DNA of 64,000 nucleotides from Oceanimonas pelagia (lineage in GTDB: Bacteria; Pseudomonadota; Gammaproteobacteria; Enterobacterales; Aeromonadaceae): positions 1,348,001 through 1,412,000 of the forward strand of contig NZ_CP118224.1 in the NCBI RefSeq assembly GCF_030849025.1. Reading direction: 5' to 3'. A program made the translations under genes and the position numbers. Below the pieces are notes generated by a model. That model was not told the origin of the DNA. It saw nothing but the letters and a program-made list of their open reading frames with translations, and ran no database searches. This document shows positions 1-8,637 of this stretch, piece by piece; position 1 is the first letter of the stretch, and every line of letters starts with the position of its first letter.

Positions 1-2453
1 GTCCTGAAGAAAAGGCCCGGCTGAAAAAGGAAAAGGAGCACAAGGCGCTGATCGCCCGCATGGGGGTGGATCCCGAGCAGGGCTGGAAGGCGGACTATCA
101 GGTGTTGCCGGGCAAGGAAAAGGTGGTCAACGAGCTGCAGGCCCTGGCCGAAAAGGCCGACACCATCTATCTGGCAACGGATTTGGACCGTGAGGGGGAA
201 GCCATTGCCTGGCACCTGAAGGAGCTGATTGGCGGCGACGATGACCGTTTCAAGCGGGTGGTGTTCAACGAGATCACCAAGTCGGCCATTCAGGAAGCCT
301 TCAGCCAGCCGGCCGAACTGAACCTGAACCGGGTGAACGCCCAGCAGGCCCGGCGTTTTCTCGACCGGGTGGTGGGTTACATGGTGTCGCCGTTGTTGTG
401 GAAAAAGGTGGCCCGGGGCCTGTCCGCCGGCCGGGTGCAGTCGGTGGCGGTGCGTCTCATCGTGGAAAAGGAGCGTGAGATCAAGGCGTTTGTGCCCGAG
501 GAATACTGGGACATTCAGGTGGCGCTGAGCAACGAGCAACAGCTGGCGCTGTCGATGATGGTGGCCAAATACCAGGGCAGGGAGTTTCGTCCCGCCAACG
601 AGGCCGATGCCATGGCCGCGGTGAACGCCCTGCGGGCAAGCCGCTTTGAAGTGGCCTCCCGGGAAGACAAGCCCACCCAGAGCAAGCCCCCGGCGCCTTT
701 TATCACCTCTACCCTGCAGCAGGCCGCCAGCACCCGGCTGAGCTTTGGCGTGAAGCGCACCATGATGCTGGCCCAGCGACTGTACGAGGCCGGTTACATC
801 ACCTACATGCGTACCGACTCCACCAACCTCAGCCAGGAAGCGGTGGCCTCGGTGCGCGACTTTATTCGGGAGCACCACGGCAGTGCCTATCTGCCCGAGT
901 CCGCCAACGTCTATGGCGCCAAGGCCAACGCCCAGGAAGCGCACGAGGCCATTCGTCCGTCCGACGTAACCCTGTCCGCCGACCAGCTCGACGGCATGGA
1001 GGCCGACGCCAAGCGGCTGTACGATCTTATCTGGCGCCAGTTTGTGGCCTGCCAGATGACCCCGGCCCAGTACGACAGCAGCACCATCACGGTGCGCGCC
1101 GGCGACTATGAACTCAAGGCCCGGGGCCGCATTCTGCGCTTCGCCGGCTGGACCAGGGTGCTGACGCCCCAGAGCCGCAAGGGGGAAGACACCGAGCTGC
1201 CGGCGGTGCAGGCGGGTGAAACCCTGACCCTGAACGAGCTGACTCCCAAGCAGCATTTCACCAAGCCGCCGGCCCGCTTCACCGAAGCGGCGCTGGTACG
1301 CGAGCTGGAAAAACGCGGCATCGGCCGGCCGTCCACCTATGCCTCCATCATCTCCACCATTCAGGACCGGGGCTACGTGAAGGTGGAAAGCCGTCGTTTC
1401 TATGCCGAGAAAATGGGCGAGATCGTGGCCGATCGGTTGCAGGAAAGCTTTGCCGAGCTGATGAACTACGACTTTACCGCCCAGATGGAAAGCAAGCTGG
1501 ACGAAATTGCCGGCGGCAAGCTCAACTGGACCCAGGTGCTCGATGCCTTTTATGCCGAGTTCAGCGAAGAGCTCGACAAGGCCGAGCGTCCGGCGGAAGA
1601 GGGCGGCATGCGCGCCAATGAAATGGTGCTGACCGACATCGACTGCCCGGCCTGTGGCCGCAAAATGGGCATTCGCACCGCCACCACCGGGGTGTTCCTG
1701 GGCTGCTCCGGCTATGCCCTGCCGCCCAAGGAGCGCTGCAAGCAGACCATCAACCTGATCCCCGGTGACGACTTTGTGCTGGCCAACGACGAGGAAGCGG
1801 AAACCGACGCCCTGCGTGCCAAGCACCGCTGCGGCAAGTGCGGCACCGCCATGGACGCTTACCTCATCGACGACAAGCGCAAGCTGCATGTGTGCGGGCA
1901 GAATCCGGACTGCGACGGCTACGAGCTGGAGCAGGGGCAGTTCAAGCTGAAGGGGTACGAGGGGCCGGTGATCGACTGCGATCGTTGTGGCAGTGACATG
2001 CAGCTCAAGAGCGGCCGCTTTGGCAAGTACATGGCCTGCACCAACGAAGACTGCAAGAACACCCGCAAGATCCTGAAAAACGGCGAAGTGGCCCCGCCCA
2101 AGGAAGATCCGGTGCATCTGCCCGAGCTGCCCTGCAGCCAGTCCGATGCCTACTTTGTGCTGCGTGACGGCGCCGCCGGTCTCTTTATGGCCGCCAGCAA
2201 CTTTCCCAAATCCCGGGAAACCCGGGCCCCGCTGGTGGAAGAGCTGGTACGCTTCAGGGACAGGCTGCCGCCCAAGTTCCGTTATCTGGCCGAGGCGCCC
2301 ACCGAAGATCCGGACGGCAACAAGGCGGTGGTGCGCTTCAGCCGCAAAAACAAGGAACAATACGTGATGACCGAGGTCAATAAAAAAGCGACCGGCTGGA
2401 CGGCCCACTATGTCGACGGCAAGTGGCAGCAGCACCAGAAAGGCAAAAAATAA
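1..2453 (+). CDS. topA: DNA topoisomerase I (5' end outside window)
   Basis: Relaxes negatively supercoiled DNA by single-strand cleavage and passage. The reading frame is open from the first bases of the window (codons start at base 3), so the true start lies upstream; the first methionine in view, at 60, is internal. Visible are the TOPRIM signature [17 protein letters not shown], the [13 protein letters not shown] motif, the active-site region [14 protein letters not shown] with the catalytic tyrosine at codon 804-806, and three C-terminal four-cysteine zinc-ribbon units (starting [27 protein letters not shown]). About 817 residues are present against roughly 865 in E. coli, so only the extreme N terminus is missing. 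It ends in TAA just before a large palindrome. Confidence 0.97.
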   Translation, partial: PEEKARLKKEKEHKALIARMGVDPEQGWKADYQVLPGKEKVVNELQALAEKADTIYLATDLDREGEAIAWHLKELIGGDDDRFKRVVFNEITKSAIQEAFSQPAELNLNRVNAQQARRFLDRVVGYMVSPLLWKKVARGLSAGRVQSVAVRLIVEKEREIKAFVPEEYWDIQVALSNEQQLALSMMVAKYQGREFRPANEADAMAAVNALRASRFEVASREDKPTQSKPPAPFITSTLQQAASTRLSFGVKRTMMLAQRLYEAGYITYMRTDSTNLSQEAVASVRDFIREHHGSAYLPESANVYGAKANAQEAHEAIRPSDVTLSADQLDGMEADAKRLYDLIWRQFVACQMTPAQYDSSTITVRAGDYELKARGRILRFAGWTRVLTPQSRKGEDTELPAVQAGETLTLNELTPKQHFTKPPARFTEAALVRELEKRGIGRPSTYASIISTIQDRGYVKVESRRFYAEKMGEIVADRLQESFAELMNYDFTAQMESKLDEIAGGKLNWTQVLDAFYAEFSEELDKAERPAEEGGMRANEMVLTDIDCPACGRKMGIRTATTGVFLGCSGYALPPKERCKQTINLIPGDDFVLANDEEAETDALRAKHRCGKCGTAMDAYLIDDKRKLHVCGQNPDCDGYELEQGQFKLKGYEGPVIDCDRCGSDMQLKSGRFGKYMACTNEDCKNTRKILKNGEVAPPKEDPVHLPELPCSQSDAYFVLRDGAAGLFMAASNFPKSRETRAPLVEELVRFRDRLPPKFRYLAEAPTEDPDGNKAVVRFSRKNKEQYVMTEVNKKATGWTAHYVDGKWQQHQKGKK

Positions 2454-2460
2454 CGATGGG

Positions 2461-2486
2461 CACGGCCCGGCCATGGCCGGGCCGTG
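2461..2486. terminator. 26-bp perfect palindrome after topA
   Basis: A perfect inverted repeat (arms CACGGCCCGGCCA / TGGCCGGGCCGTG) begins 8 bases after the topA stop codon. It would form a very stable GC hairpin in RNA, but no T tract follows on either strand, so it is a weak intrinsic terminator at best, or a 3'-end-stabilising structure. Confidence 0.5.
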
Positions 2487-2554
2487 AACGCAGGGCTCTT
2501 GAGCACAGGGAATGACGTGCGATGCATTCAGGCCAGGCCTGAACAGGAGTGAAT

Positions 2555-2719
2555 ATGGATATTCGAGAAGTGAGACCCGGCATGATCTGCCACACCACCG
2601 ACGGCTCCGGCTATGTGCTGGAGGTGGACGTCAAGAACGAGCTGATATTAATGCAGCGGGAAGACGAAACCATTCCCTTTCAGGTGCATGTCAGCGATTT
2701 GATCGACGAGCTGGACTGA
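2555..2719 (+). CDS. Small conserved-looking protein of unknown function (54 aa)
   Basis: A 54-residue acidic protein beginning MDIREVRPGM and ending DLIDELD. ATG 2555 is chosen because AGGAG (2545-2549) precedes it by five bases; an in-frame GTG lies two codons upstream. The sequence alternates short hydrophobic strands with charged residues (GYVLEVDVKNELILMQRED) and predicts as a small beta-rich SH3/KOW-like fold; that is only an impression. No family is recognised. It lies between topA and the convergent atl gene, and has codon use like its neighbours. Confidence 0.6.
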   Translation: MDIREVRPGMICHTTDGSGYVLEVDVKNELILMQREDETIPFQVHVSDLIDELD

Positions 2720-2734
2720 CAGGCCCGGCGCGCT

Positions 2735-3073
2735 TCAGCCTTTCAGCAGCATCAGCATGGCGGCCAGATCCGGCTGCCAGCGGTGCTTTTGCATGTTTAC
2801 CCGGGCGCCAGTGAATGTCACCCCTTCCGCCAGCAGCCGGGCGCGTTGCTCCTGCGCCGCCGAGCTGCCTGCCGGCAGGCTGATGCGTCCGTCGGCTGCC
2901 ACCACCCGGTGCCAGGGCAGGTCCCGAGTGTCGGCGTTGCGCAGCACGCGTCCCGCCAGCCGGGACCTGCCGGGCAGGCCGGCCAGATCCGCCAGCTGGC
3001 CATAGCTCACCACTTGCCCGGCGGGCACCAGGGCAAGCAGCTGCAGGATGGCCCGCTCGGCAGACCTGGGCAT
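2735..3073 (-). CDS. atl: Alkyltransferase-like DNA-binding protein (Atl/YbaZ)
   Basis: 112 residues homologous to the DNA-binding domain of O6-alkylguanine-DNA alkyltransferase (MGMT/Ogt). The family's catalytic Pro-Cys-His-Arg motif reads PWHRVV here (Trp54 in place of cysteine), the hallmark of ATL proteins, which bind O6-alkylguanine lesions without repairing them and hand them to nucleotide excision repair. The helix-turn-helix with the arginine finger (GRVLRNADTRDLPWHR) is intact. Its ATG lies one base after the stop of the upstream chemoreceptor gene on the same strand, so the two are probably co-transcribed. Confidence 0.9.
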   Translation of the reverse strand: MPRSAERAILQLLALVPAGQVVSYGQLADLAGLPGRSRLAGRVLRNADTRDLPWHRVVAADGRISLPAGSSAAQEQRARLLAEGVTFTGARVNMQKHRWQPDLAAMLMLLKG

Positions 3074-3074
3074 A

Positions 3075-4631
3075 TCAGGAGAAGGTACGGGTCATGTCGT
3101 TCAGCCCCTGAGAGCGCGCCAGCAGCTCCTTGCTGGAGGTTTCCACCTGCAGGATCTTGCCCAGGTTGGCGGAAGAGGCCTCGGAGATCTGGTGCACATT
3201 GCGGCTGATCTCCTCGGCCACCAGCGCCTGCTGACCGGCGGCGGCGGAAATTTCCACGGTTACGCCCACGATATGATCAATTTCCTGCACCACTCTGGAC
3301 AGGCTCTCGGTGCCGGCCTCGGCGGCTTCCACACACTCGTGGCTGTGGGCCATGTTGGCATCCATCATGGTGCGCCAGCGGGCCAGGGTTTGCTGGATCT
3401 GGCCGATGCTGCCCTGGATCTGCTCGGTCGCGCCGTGGGTGCGGGTGGACAGGGCTCGCACTTCTTCCGCCACCACCGCAAAGCCCCGGCCGTGCTCGCC
3501 GGCCCGGGCCGCTTCGATGGCGGCGTTGAGGGCCAGCAGGTTGGTCTGATCGGCAATGCCCTGAATTTCCGTCATCAGGGTGCCGATGCGGTTGGACTCT
3601 TCCGACAGCGCCACCGTGGCCTGGGCGGCCTGCTCTGCTTCCCGGGCCAGCTGCACAATTTTCTGCCGGGTCTGCTCCAGTTGCTCCTGAGTCAGATGGC
3701 ACTGGTGCTGGGCCTCTTCCGCATTGCTGGCGGCCTTCTGGGTGTTCTGGGTAATGTCGTGGGCGGTGGCCGACATTTCATCGATGGCGGCGGCAATCTG
3801 GTGGGTATCGCTGTCCTGGCGGCTGAGATCGTCCCGGGCGCCGGTCATGGCCTGCATCATGCCCGCCGCCAGAGCCTTGAGCGAGCCGGTGGCGTCGTCA
3901 ACCCGGCCCAGTATGGTGCGGGTACGGGCCTGCCACAGCCCCAGGTGGTAGTCGGCGATGGAATGGGGCGCGTTGCCGGAATAGACCAGCCGCGACAGGC
4001 TGTCGTACTCCTTGCCCAGGCGGTGGAAATAGTGGCGGGTTCCGAACAGCTGATCGCGACAGCAAAGCAGCAGCCAGCCCAGAGGCAACAGGCTCCAGAC
4101 AAGCCCCGTTGCACCGCCATTGGCAAACGCGCCCGCCAGCAGGCCAAGCAGGGTGGCTCCCCCCAGCCAGGGCCGCAGCGTACGCCAGCGGGGGGAAAGC
4201 GCCCGGGTTTTACGCTGCTCGGCGGCCAGCAGGCCGGCATAGGCCTGTTCGGCCCGGGCCCGCACCGCCGGGTCCAGCTGGGTACGCACTGACTGATAGC
4301 CGGTCACCTCGCCGTTTTCATAAATGGGAGTGACGTAGGCATCCACCCAGTAGTAACGGCCATCCTTGCAGCGGTTTTTGACGGCGCCGCGCCAGGCCTG
4401 GCCCTTTTGCATGTGTTCCCAGAGATCCCGAAAGGCGGCCCTGGGCATGTCGGGATGGCGTACGATATTGTGATTCTTGCCGACCAGCTCGTCGGGGGTA
4501 TACCCCGCTACCTTGCAGAAAATGTCGTTGGCGTAGGTGATCACACCGCGCTTGTCGGTGGTGGACACCAGCTGCTCCTGCTTGCCGTATGTTACTTCTT
4601 CATCGATGACGTGCTGGTTTCTTCTGTTCAT
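3075..4631 (-). CDS. Aer-type PAS-containing methyl-accepting chemotaxis protein
   Basis: 518 residues. An N-terminal PAS domain (about 20-120, with [17 protein letters not shown] and [18 protein letters not shown]) resembles the FAD-binding PAS domain of the aerotaxis receptor Aer. A hydrophobic stretch follows at about 150-185 (LLGLLAGAF ... [11 protein letters not shown]), with no periplasmic ligand domain, then a cytoplasmic signalling region with the conserved hairpin tip [21 protein letters not shown] and [10 protein letters not shown]. Probably senses redox state or oxygen and signals to CheA/CheW. No other che genes are nearby. The ribosome binding site is weak (AAAGAAA). Which exact Aer paralogue it is cannot be told. 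Confidence 0.9.
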   Translation of the reverse strand: MNRRNQHVIDEEVTYGKQEQLVSTTDKRGVITYANDIFCKVAGYTPDELVGKNHNIVRHPDMPRAAFRDLWEHMQKGQAWRGAVKNRCKDGRYYWVDAYVTPIYENGEVTGYQSVRTQLDPAVRARAEQAYAGLLAAEQRKTRALSPRWRTLRPWLGGATLLGLLAGAFANGGATGLVWSLLPLGWLLLCCRDQLFGTRHYFHRLGKEYDSLSRLVYSGNAPHSIADYHLGLWQARTRTILGRVDDATGSLKALAAGMMQAMTGARDDLSRQDSDTHQIAAAIDEMSATAHDITQNTQKAASNAEEAQHQCHLTQEQLEQTRQKIVQLAREAEQAAQATVALSEESNRIGTLMTEIQGIADQTNLLALNAAIEAARAGEHGRGFAVVAEEVRALSTRTHGATEQIQGSIGQIQQTLARWRTMMDANMAHSHECVEAAEAGTESLSRVVQEIDHIVGVTVEISAAAGQQALVAEEISRNVHQISEASSANLGKILQVETSSKELLARSQGLNDMTRTFS

Positions 4632-4667
4632 GAATTTCTTTCATATGAGCTTGGCTTGGCAGGCGTA

Positions 4668-4711
4668 TCGGCCCGTGGTGAAGAAACTTGAGGGACACGG
4701 GCCGAATTTTT
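4668..4711 (+). terminator. Plus-strand hairpin with T tract between receptor and ggt
   Basis: Perfect 10-base arms TCGGCCCGTG (4668-4677) and CACGGGCCGA (4696-4705) are followed by ATTTTTA on the plus strand. Both flanking genes run on the minus strand, so the T tract points the wrong way for them; on the minus strand the hairpin has no T tract. Confidence 0.5.
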
Positions 4712-4727
4712 ACGGGTGGCCGGGCCG

Positions 4728-6446
4728 TCAGTCTGCGGCCAGGGCCAGCCCCTCGCGGCGTGGGTCGGCGACGCCCCGCAGGCCCTCGGCGGTGCGCATA
4801 ATCAGGTGCAGGCCCGAGTTAAGCTCGGTGGTGCGAACCTCATGGCCGAGTGCCGTCATCGCCGCCTGCAGGGCCAGGTTGCGGCCAAAGGGCTCCATGT
4901 CCAGGGTATTTCCCCGGTGCAGCACATGAGGCTGATGCACGGCCTCACGCACGTCCATGCCCCAGTCGAGCAGGTTCACCAGGGTATGCAGCACATAACC
5001 GATAATGCTGCTGCCGCCGGGGGAGCCCAGCACCAGCAGCAATTGCTCCTTATCGTCAAACACCAGGGTCGGGCTCATGGAGGAGCGTGGCCGCTTGCCG
5101 GGCTGCAGCCGGTTGGCCACCGGCACCCCCTTGATCTCGGGCTCAAAGGCAAAGTCGGTCAGCTCGTTATTGAGCAGAATGCCCTGTACCATCAGCCGGG
5201 AGCCAAAGGCATTCTCAATGGTGGATGTGAGAGACACCGCATTGCCATCGGCATCGATGATGCTGATGTGTGTGGTGGAGGGGAACTCGGGCGAGGCATC
5301 GGGCGCCGTGGGCCAGTGTCCCTTGGGGGTGCCCGGGGCCACCGAGGGCAGGGCGCGCTCGGTGTTTTTCAGTAATTGAGCGCGTTCGGCCAAGTAGTCG
5401 GCGTCGAGCAGGCCTTCTACCGGTACCGGCACAAAATCACTGTCGGTGACGTAGCGGGCGCGGTCGGCAAAGGCCAGCCGCGAGGCATCGGCAATCAGCC
5501 GCCAGGCCTCGGATGAGCTGGGTCCCAGCCGGCTCAGTTCGAAATGGGACAAAATCCCCATGATCTGGCCCAGGGCCAGGGTGCCCGAGCCGGGCGGTCC
5601 CATGCCGCACACCTTGTACTGACGATAGGGAAAGCATAACGCCGGGCGCTGTTGCACCCGGTACTGCTCGAGATCGGCCAGGCTCAGATGACCGCCGGCA
5701 TCTTGCACCTTGTCTATCATCAGTTGGGCGATTTTGCCGGCGTAAAAGGCCGAGGGGCCTTCAATGCTGAGTCGGGTCAGCAGGGCCGCCAGCTCCGGGT
5801 TGGCCAGACGATCACCGGCCGCGAGTGGCCGGCCTTGCTTGTCAAAAAAGTAAAGGCGGCTGGCGGGGTCCCGTTGCAGGCTGTCACGATGTTGTGCGAT
5901 TGATTGTGCCAGTCGCGGCGACACCTCAAAACCGTTCAGCGCCAGGGTAATGGCCGGCGCAAACAGCTCCCGCCAGGGCAGGGTGCCGAAACGCTGGTGT
6001 GCCTGCCACATCAGCATCACGGTGCCCGGGGTGCCTACCGAGCGACCGCCGACCACGGCGTCCATAAACGCCAGAGGCTGGCCCTGATCGTCGAGAAACA
6101 AGTCGGGAGGTGCCTGGCGGGGTGCAGTTTCCCGGCCATCCAGGGTGATGAGTTGCCGCTCCTGCTGTTGCCAGTGCACCAGAAAACCGCCGCCGCCCAG
6201 CCCCGAGGACTGGGGCTCGACCAGGGTCAGCACCATCTGGGCTGCGATCATGGCGTCCACCGCGCTGCCGCCCCTGGCCAGCATGGCCCGGCCTGCCCGG
6301 CTGGCGTGCGGGTTGGCGGTGACCACCATGGCCTTGTCGGCATGAACCAGGGGCTGGTTCTGCCAGCCGGTGGCAGCCTCGGGGGCCGGCCGGTTGTCGG
6401 CATGAGCCAGAGGCAGCCAGAGCAGGGCAAACAACAACAGAGGCAT
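4728..6446 (-). CDS. ggt: Gamma-glutamyltransferase (glutathione hydrolase) precursor
   Basis: Periplasmic Ntn-hydrolase that cleaves or transfers the gamma-glutamyl group of glutathione. 572 residues from the ATG at 6446, chosen because a clean signal peptide (MPLLLFALLWLPLAHA) begins there and TTGGAG lies upstream; the open frame continues 30 codons further without an RBS. The autocatalytic cleavage site PSTTHISIIDADGNAV places the nucleophile at Thr391, which becomes the N terminus of the small subunit. SPGGSSIIGY forms the oxyanion region and GLGGGGF is the conserved glycine loop. Length and motif positions match E. coli Ggt closely. It appears monocistronic. Confidence 0.95.
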   Translation of the reverse strand: MPLLLFALLWLPLAHADNRPAPEAATGWQNQPLVHADKAMVVTANPHASRAGRAMLARGGSAVDAMIAAQMVLTLVEPQSSGLGGGGFLVHWQQQERQLITLDGRETAPRQAPPDLFLDDQGQPLAFMDAVVGGRSVGTPGTVMLMWQAHQRFGTLPWRELFAPAITLALNGFEVSPRLAQSIAQHRDSLQRDPASRLYFFDKQGRPLAAGDRLANPELAALLTRLSIEGPSAFYAGKIAQLMIDKVQDAGGHLSLADLEQYRVQQRPALCFPYRQYKVCGMGPPGSGTLALGQIMGILSHFELSRLGPSSSEAWRLIADASRLAFADRARYVTDSDFVPVPVEGLLDADYLAERAQLLKNTERALPSVAPGTPKGHWPTAPDASPEFPSTTHISIIDADGNAVSLTSTIENAFGSRLMVQGILLNNELTDFAFEPEIKGVPVANRLQPGKRPRSSMSPTLVFDDKEQLLLVLGSPGGSSIIGYVLHTLVNLLDWGMDVREAVHQPHVLHRGNTLDMEPFGRNLALQAAMTALGHEVRTTELNSGLHLIMRTAEGLRGVADPRREGLALAAD

Positions 6447-6554
6447 AATGGACTCCAACGCGAAACAGGACCCCAAGCTTAGCAGCCGGGGCGCTAAAAA
6501 ATTACCCAAGATGCTGAAAATTAAAGCAAATGACACAATGTTGCGAAAAAGCGC

Positions 6555-6582
6555 TTGTATTGGCGAACGTCCTGCCTATAAT
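6555..6582 (+). promoter_or_regulatory. Promoter of tRNA-Gly/tRNA-Cys unit
   Basis: TTGTAT (6555-6560), a 16-base spacer and a consensus TATAAT (6577-6582) lie 45 bases before tRNA-Gly. The GC-rich discriminator GCCCACCC after the -10 box is typical of stringently controlled stable-RNA promoters. Confidence 0.7.
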
Positions 6583-6626
6583 GCCCACCCATCAGCGGCG
6601 ATGAGCGGCTGATACCTTCTTGATAA

Positions 6627-6702
<76 letters not shown>

Positions 6703-6712
6703 GTTCTGCACA

Positions 6713-6786
6713 GGCGCGTTAGCAAAGCGGTTATGCAGCGGATTGCAAATCCGTTCAGTCCGGTTCGACTCCGGAACGCGCCTCCA
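6713..6786 (+). tRNA. tRNA-Cys (anticodon GCA)
   Basis: 74 bases with encoded CCA. Acceptor stem GGCGCGT/ACGCGCC, anticodon loop TTGCAAA with GCA at 6745-6747, and T-arm GGTTCGACTCC are intact. The last 32 bases overlap the 3' end of the convergent DUF1853 gene. Confidence 0.97.
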
Positions 6787-7603
6787 TTTTTCCGTGCTCT
6801 CCCTCTTTATTCCAACTGCGGTTCACCCTGACATACCAGTTGCCGTGCCGATCCCGGTAGTTTTGCCGATCCCGTTGTTCGCAGGTGCGCCGGCCGCCGG
6901 TCATCCAGCCCAGTTTTTGTTGCGGCTCAAAGCCGGTGCCGGGCAGTTCATGGCCCCACCGGCCAATATTGCCGGCGTGGCTGGCGGGCAGGGGGGCTCC
7001 CAGGGGATAGAACAGCCGGCCTTTCAGCACCAGCCGGGTATGGTCCGGCATCAGCCCTTCCGCCGTCAGCGCCCGGCGCACCGCCGGCTGCCGGCTCAGA
7101 CGCAACTGATGCTGCTGCATATGATCCAGTTTGCGACGCAGCCTGTCGCAAGGATTGATGCCCAGGGCGCTGTCGTGCGGCGCCTGTATGTCGGTGATCA
7201 GGTAAAACTTGACCGCCAGCTCCCAGTGTTCGATGCGCCGGTGGCGATGATCCCACAGCAGCAGATCAAAGGCTCCCAAAGTGCGTCCGGCCACCACCTG
7301 CTGGCGATTGTAGCCAAGCACCTGAAAGCGCGGGTGATCCAGCAGAAAGAAATGCCACAGGGCCTCGAAATACTGACCCAGACGACGACAGTTGCCGCAA
7401 TAACGCAGCAGCACCGCCGGCTCCCGATCCAGTGCCAGCAGGCGCGGGCGATACTCCTCGAGCAATTGTGAATACCACTGGTCGTCCGGCGCCTGCTCCA
7501 GTCCGGGCAACAGGCTCGGGCTGCCAATGGCCCAGGCCAGATCTCGCACCTCGTTGTGGGTCAGCCGGTTCAGCAACTCGCTGAGTAAAGGGCTCATAAC
7601 CAT
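6755..7603 (-). CDS. DUF1853 family protein
   Basis: 282 residues of a proteobacterial family without an assigned role. Family features seen: GQYFEALWHFFL, a GAFDLLLWD segment and HWELAVKFYLI, reminiscent of restriction-endonuclease-like beta-strands (resemblance inferred). Start ATG 7603; a second ATG is two codons in. Oddity: the frame runs through the spacer into the antisense of tRNA-Cys, so the last residues (RSGVEPD) are encoded by the complement of the tRNA and the TGA lies at 6755-6757, inside the tRNA. No earlier stop exists. It is divergent from the nif3-family gene 47 bases away. Confidence 0.8.
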   Translation of the reverse strand: MVMSPLLSELLNRLTHNEVRDLAWAIGSPSLLPGLEQAPDDQWYSQLLEEYRPRLLALDREPAVLLRYCGNCRRLGQYFEALWHFFLLDHPRFQVLGYNRQQVVAGRTLGAFDLLLWDHRHRRIEHWELAVKFYLITDIQAPHDSALGINPCDRLRRKLDHMQQHQLRLSRQPAVRRALTAEGLMPDHTRLVLKGRLFYPLGAPLPASHAGNIGRWGHELPGTGFEPQQKLGWMTGGRRTCEQRDRQNYRDRHGNWYVRVNRSWNKEGEHGKMEARSGVEPD

Positions 7604-7650
7604 TCTCTTTATGATTTACAATGGGCCAATTTCAAATGACGGGAGCCAGC

Positions 7651-8409
7651 ATGAACAACATGGAGCTCGAACAGCTGCTTAACCGCCAGCTGAATGTGGA
7701 TGCTATTCGCGATTATTGCCCGAACGGCCTGCAAGTGGAAGGCCGTGCCGAGGTGCGCCACCTGGTGACCGGCGTGACCGCCAGTCAGGCACTGATCGAC
7801 CGGGCCGTGGAGCTTGGCGCCGATGCCTTGCTGGTGCATCACGGCTACTTCTGGAAGGGGGAGTCCCAGCCGGTGCGGGGCATGAAGCGCCACCGCCTGA
7901 AGGCCCTGCTCGGTCACGATATTAATCTCTATGCCTATCATTTGCCGCTGGACATCGCTCCCGGGCTCGGCAACAACGCACAACTGGCGAGTCTGCTGGG
8001 CATTGATGTGACCGGCCCGCTTGAAGCCGGCAATCCGCTGTCGGTGGCCATGGCCGGCGAGCTGGCGTCGCCGCTCAGCGGCCCCGAGCTGGCCGCGCGC
8101 ATTGAGCAGCAACTGGGCCGGCGCGTGCTGCACGTGGGCGAAGGCGGGCCGAATCGGATCCGTCGGGTGGGCTGGTGTACCGGCGGTGGTCAGGGCTATA
8201 TCGAGCTGGCGGCAGAGCAGGGCATGGACGCCTTTATCAGCGGTGAGGTGTCGGAGCAGACGGTGCATGTGGCCCGGGAGCTGGGAGTGCATTTTTTTGC
8301 GGCGGGGCATCATGCCACCGAGCGTTACGGCGTCAAGGCGCTGGGCGAATGGCTGGCGGCCGAGCATGGTTTGCAGGTGGATTTTGTCGACATCGACAAC
8401 CCGGCCTGA
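7651..8409 (+). CDS. Nif3-like dinuclear metal centre protein (YbgI/DUF34)
   Basis: 252 residues from ATG 7651, preceded by GGGAG; an ATG in the same frame ten codons upstream lacks an RBS. Metal-binding motifs are visible: DYCPNGLQVEG, LLVHHGYFWKG (two histidines) and AGHHATERYG near the C terminus. Family members form hexameric toroids with a two-metal site; E. coli YbgI is similar in length. The biochemical role is not settled (GTP cyclohydrolase-like and metal-insertion roles have been proposed for relatives). Confidence 0.9.
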   Translation: MNNMELEQLLNRQLNVDAIRDYCPNGLQVEGRAEVRHLVTGVTASQALIDRAVELGADALLVHHGYFWKGESQPVRGMKRHRLKALLGHDINLYAYHLPLDIAPGLGNNAQLASLLGIDVTGPLEAGNPLSVAMAGELASPLSGPELAARIEQQLGRRVLHVGEGGPNRIRRVGWCTGGGQGYIELAAEQGMDAFISGEVSEQTVHVARELGVHFFAAGHHATERYGVKALGEWLAAEHGLQVDFVDIDNPA

Positions 8410-8413
8410 ACAT

Positions 8414-8445
8414 AAAAAAGACCAGGGCGGAGATCCGACCCTGGT
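8414..8445 (-). terminator. Minus-strand intrinsic terminator without an obvious gene
   Basis: Stem ACCAGGG (8421-8427) / CCCTGGT (8439-8445) is followed on the minus strand by CTTTTTTATG. On the plus strand, where it could end the nif3-family transcript, it is followed only by TTTCGC. No minus-strand gene lies between it and luxO. Confidence 0.65.
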
Positions 8446-8637
8446 TTCGCAGCAGCCACACGGGCATAAAACAGGCTTCGCTTCACATCGCGCTAACGCA
8501 TGAAAATGCGGAATTACAAGAGTAACAAATGAGTCATAACGAATGTTGAAATGATGTTAACATGGCGTTACTCAATGGCAAGTCTTTTTTGTTCGGTGGC
8601 TGAAAACAACAAATATGGAAACAACGAGAGAAACGAG

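Noticed and set aside
8581-8600. Sigma54-like TGGCAAGTCTTTTTTG upstream of luxO
   Set aside because: The -12 element and its GC dinucleotide are absent at the required spacing.
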